DNA of 64,000 nt from Caballeronia concitans (lineage in GTDB: Bacteria; Pseudomonadota; Gammaproteobacteria; Burkholderiales; Burkholderiaceae). Positions 61,782-64,000 of the stretch are shown piece by piece (position 1 is the first letter of the stretch; each line of letters begins with the position of its first letter). The notes under the pieces are model-generated. The model was given only the letters and a program-made list of their open reading frames with translations, was not told where the DNA came from and did no database searches. The stretch covers positions 62,001-126,000 of the forward strand of contig NZ_FCNV02000014.1 in assembly GCF_001544615.1 (NCBI RefSeq). The letters are read 5' to 3'. Both the position numbers and the translations under genes were made by a program.

Positions 61782-63089
61782 ATGAGCAGCAACAACGAAG
61801 ACCGCGCGGTCAAGGTGGCCGTCGCGTCGATGATCGGCTCGGCGGTCGAGAGCTACGACTTCTTCATCTACGGCACGGCCGCCGCCGCGTGGTTCGGCAA
61901 GATATTCTTTCATACGACCGAGCCGATCGTCGGCATTCTGGCGTCGTTCGCGACGCTCGCCATCGGCTTTCTCATGCGTCCGTTCGGCGGCTATCTCGCC
62001 GGACACTACGGCGATCGCCTGGGCCGCAAGGCCGTGCTGTTCTGGTCGCTCGTGGCAATGGGCGGCGCGACCGTGCTGATCGGCTTCCTGCCGACTTACG
62101 CGCAAGCCGGCGTGCTCGCGCCGATCCTGCTCATCCTGCTGCGCATGGTGCAGGGCGTCGGCTTCGGCGCTGAATGGGGCGGCGCGGTGCTGATGGCGTG
62201 TGAACACGCGCCGGAGAAGCGCCGTGGTTTCTTCGGCGCGGTGCCGCAACTGGGCATTCCGCTCGGCCTGCTCCTTGCGAACGGCGCGTTCCTTTTGTCG
62301 GGCGCGCTCTTCGAAGGCGACTGGGTCTGGCGCATGCCATTCCTGATGTCTTTCGTGATGGTCGCGATCGGCATCTTCATCCGGATGAGCGTGTCCGAGT
62401 CGCCGGCATTCGAAGCGGTGAAAGCCGAGAACAAGGTGATGAAGCAACCGGCGCTCGAAGTCATCAGGAGCGACTGGCGCGGCATTCTGAAGATCGTCGG
62501 CCTGCGCATGGCGGAGACCGGCGGCTACTACATCACGACGAGTTTCATGCTGTCGTATGTGGCGCTCGCGCATGTGTCGACCACGCGCCATATCCTGTGG
62601 GGCACGTTGATCGGCTCCGCGCTCGGCCTCGTGAGCCACCTGATCTACGGCGCGCTGAGCGACAGGATCGGCCGCCGTCCGGTGTTCATGATGGGCGCGC
62701 TGTTCACCATCGCCTTCGGCGTGCCGATGTTCATGCTGATCAACACCGGCGCGGTCATCATGGTGATCGTCGCGGTCGCGCTGTCCCTGCTCTTCAGCCA
62801 CGATCCAATTTTCGCGGTCGAAGCAAGCTGGTTCTCGGAGCAGTTTCCGGCCAACGTGCGCTCGTCGGGCATTTCGCTCGGCTATAACGGTGCGTCGGTG
62901 ATCGCGGGTCTTCTGCCGATCATCGCCACCGGCATGTACGGCGCGTTCGGCTGGATCGGTCCGGCGCTGATGTTCTCCGTGCTCGGCGTGATCTCGACAT
63001 GCTGTGCGCTGGCGATGAAGGAGACCGCGCCCGCCGTGCTGGAGAAACGCGATCTGCGGCACAGCGCGGATCGGCGCTTCGCGGCTTAG
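61782..63089 (+). CDS. MHS-family (major facilitator) metabolite:proton symporter
   Basis: 435 aa with 12 transmembrane helices. MHS features are ASMIGSAVESYDFFIYGTAAAAWFGKIFF, FLMRPFGGYLAGHYGDRLGRKAVL (motif A), GVGFGAEWGGAVLMACEHAPEKRRGFFGAVPQLGIPLGLLLANG and WRMPFLMSFVMVAIGIFIRMSVSESPAF. Substrates in this family include citrate, 2-oxoglutarate, proline and shikimate. It is the last gene of module B and would import its substrate. GGAGA lies nine bases before ATG 61782. A strong terminator follows. Confidence 0.92.
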   Translation: MSSNNEDRAVKVAVASMIGSAVESYDFFIYGTAAAAWFGKIFFHTTEPIVGILASFATLAIGFLMRPFGGYLAGHYGDRLGRKAVLFWSLVAMGGATVLIGFLPTYAQAGVLAPILLILLRMVQGVGFGAEWGGAVLMACEHAPEKRRGFFGAVPQLGIPLGLLLANGAFLLSGALFEGDWVWRMPFLMSFVMVAIGIFIRMSVSESPAFEAVKAENKVMKQPALEVIRSDWRGILKIVGLRMAETGGYYITTSFMLSYVALAHVSTTRHILWGTLIGSALGLVSHLIYGALSDRIGRRPVFMMGALFTIAFGVPMFMLINTGAVIMVIVAVALSLLFSHDPIFAVEASWFSEQFPANVRSSGISLGYNGASVIAGLLPIIATGMYGAFGWIGPALMFSVLGVISTCCALAMKETAPAVLEKRDLRHSADRRFAA

Positions 63090-63107
63090 TATCTTTCCGC
63101 GCGTGGC

Positions 63108-63136
63108 AAGCCCGCCCTTCCCTGGCGGGCTTTTTC
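63108..63136 (+). terminator. Rho-independent terminator after the MHS symporter gene
   Basis: Perfect 9-bp arms AAGCCCGCC and GGCGGGCTT with a CTTCCCT loop, followed by TTTCGCTTTT. It closes the module B operon. Confidence 0.92.
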
Positions 63137-63474
63137 GCTTTTCGGCAAGGGCGTGCCGCAGAAACGCTCGCCATCATGTGCTGCTGCTTTGAGCGACGCA
63201 AAGCCAGTCCGCGGTCGAATACAAGGACGCCAGGCCCGCCCGATGACAATGACCGGACGGCAACAGCTAGAAACGTGAAGGCGTCGGGTGTGGCTTTGCC
63301 CGGCCAACGTCGCGTTCGAAAGCCGCCGCCGTGCACGCGTTCGAGCGCAAGCGGCGGCGGCGGCGACAGGCGTTGCGTTGCTGTCCGCTGACCGGTCCGA
63401 GCCGCACAGCCTCGCAGATGTTGGTGCGCCGATTGCTACTCAGAGCGCCAAGCACTTCATCCTCGAGGCCATGC
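63137..63474. other. Intergenic region, 338 bp
   Basis: No gene with a plausible start and ribosome site was found on either strand. It includes a GC-rich stretch of short GGC/GCG runs near 63340-63370 and should contain the promoter of the following gene. Nothing else is recognised. Confidence 0.4.
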
Positions 63475-64000
63475 ATGAAACGGTACAAAGCACTCGTGGC
63501 GGGTGGCGTCGGCGTGATCGGGCGTCAACTCGTCGATCATCTCGCTTCTCTGCCTGAATGGGACGTCATCGGTTTGTCTCGACGCACGCCGGACGAGGCG
63601 AAGCCCGGCGGGCACATCGCCGTCGATCTGCTCGATCCCGACGACGTGCGCGCGAAGCTGGGCGATATTCACGACGTCACGCACATCTTTCACGCGGCGT
63701 ATCAGGAGAAGCCCACGCCGCAGGCGCTCATCGACGTGAACCTCGGTATGCTGCGCAATCTCGTCAGCGTGGCAGCCGAGAATTCGCCGGCGCTCGAGCG
63801 CGTCGTGCTGTACGAGGGCGCAAAGTACTACGGCGCGCATCTCGGGCGCTTCAAGACGCCCGCGCGCGAAGACGATGCGCGTCACATGCCGCCCAACTTC
63901 TATTACGACATGGAAGACTGGCTGCTGCAGGAGGCGGCGGGCAAACGGTGGGATGCGGTCGTGCTTCGGCCGGACGTAGTGTGCGGCTTCGCGCTCGGCA
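63475..64000 (+). CDS. PRISE-like NAD(P)-dependent reductase (SDR family), 3' end missing
   Basis: 175 codons from the ATG at 63475 are open to the right edge. The Rossmann start is ALVAGGVGVIGRQLVDHLASL and is followed by DWDVIGLSRRTP-like sequence (EWDVIGLSRRTPDE). THIFHAAYQEKPTPQALIDVNLGMLRNLV, VVLYEGAKYYGAHLGRFKTPAREDD and HMPPNFYYDMEDWLLQEA are the hallmarks of the progesterone 5-beta-reductase/iridoid synthase-like (PRISE) group, with the active-site Lys (GAKYYG) and Tyr (NFYY) both present. It should reduce enones with NADPH. No ribosome site is strong; the start is chosen from the family N-terminus. Confidence 0.85.
   Translation, partial: MKRYKALVAGGVGVIGRQLVDHLASLPEWDVIGLSRRTPDEAKPGGHIAVDLLDPDDVRAKLGDIHDVTHIFHAAYQEKPTPQALIDVNLGMLRNLVSVAAENSPALERVVLYEGAKYYGAHLGRFKTPAREDDARHMPPNFYYDMEDWLLQEAAGKRWDAVVLRPDVVCGFALG

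Noticed and set aside
48227-63089. Assignment of the island to the sulfoquinovose sulfo-transketolase pathway
   Set aside because: That pathway also uses a split transketolase, but no sulfosugar isomerase, sulfoquinovosidase or isethionate-type reductase is present here, so the match rests on one enzyme type only.

Overview
The window is GC-rich, densely coded DNA from a beta-proteobacterium. Gene content and protein style point to Burkholderiaceae, most likely Caballeronia or Paraburkholderia; that assignment is an inference from familiarity and was not tested by a search. No tRNA, rRNA, CRISPR array, insertion sequence or integrase was seen. The first gene (PQQ-type propeller) and the last gene (PRISE-type reductase) run off the window.

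Layout. (1) 1-1.8 kb: end of a propeller protein and a lipoprotein with an RNase Sa-like domain that has lost two catalytic residues. (2) 2.1-28.2 kb: a type VI secretion (T6SS) locus. On the + strand lie a 44-aa ORF, an unknown 511-aa protein, a terminator, then FecR-domain protein, membrane c-heme sensor, Ser/Thr kinase and PP2C phosphatase. On the - strand, hcp-tssA-tssB-tssC-tssE-tssF-tssG-tssH-PAAR-like-vgrG-tagH-tssK-tssL-tssM-tagF run as one tightly packed unit. Twelve of the thirteen core genes are present; tssJ is not. (3) 28.4-33.5 kb: an ECF sigma/anti-sigma pair, then a SigF/NrsF-type stress module. It faces a cytochrome b561 / molybdopterin oxidoreductase / MxKDx operon across two divergent promoters with the same spacing. 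(4) 33.5-38.1 kb: acyl-CoA dehydrogenase, LysR regulator, DHA2-type exporter, SDR. (5) 38.2-44.5 kb: signalling genes, namely a histidine kinase, a KaiC-like double ATPase overlapping a hybrid histidine kinase, small unknown proteins and a winged-helix regulator. (6) 44.7-48.0 kb: TonB-dependent receptor and an Old Yellow Enzyme. (7) 48.2-63.1 kb: a catabolic island with two related LysR/split-transketolase modules, a full-length transketolase, a fused TRAP transporter, an MHS symporter and three dehydrogenases. (8) 63.5 kb to end: start of a PRISE-like reductase.

How the genes may work together. The kinase, phosphatase, FHA protein (TagH) and TagF match the known threonine-phosphorylation control of T6SS. 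The FecR and c-heme proteins in the same operon suggest that an envelope or redox signal feeds the kinase; this is inference. In the SigF/NrsF region, the sigma factor probably drives both its own gene and the oxidoreductase operon. In the last 15 kb, uptake (TRAP, MHS), dehydrogenases and three transketolase systems suggest catabolism of an unidentified polyhydroxy acid or sugar by C2-unit transfer.
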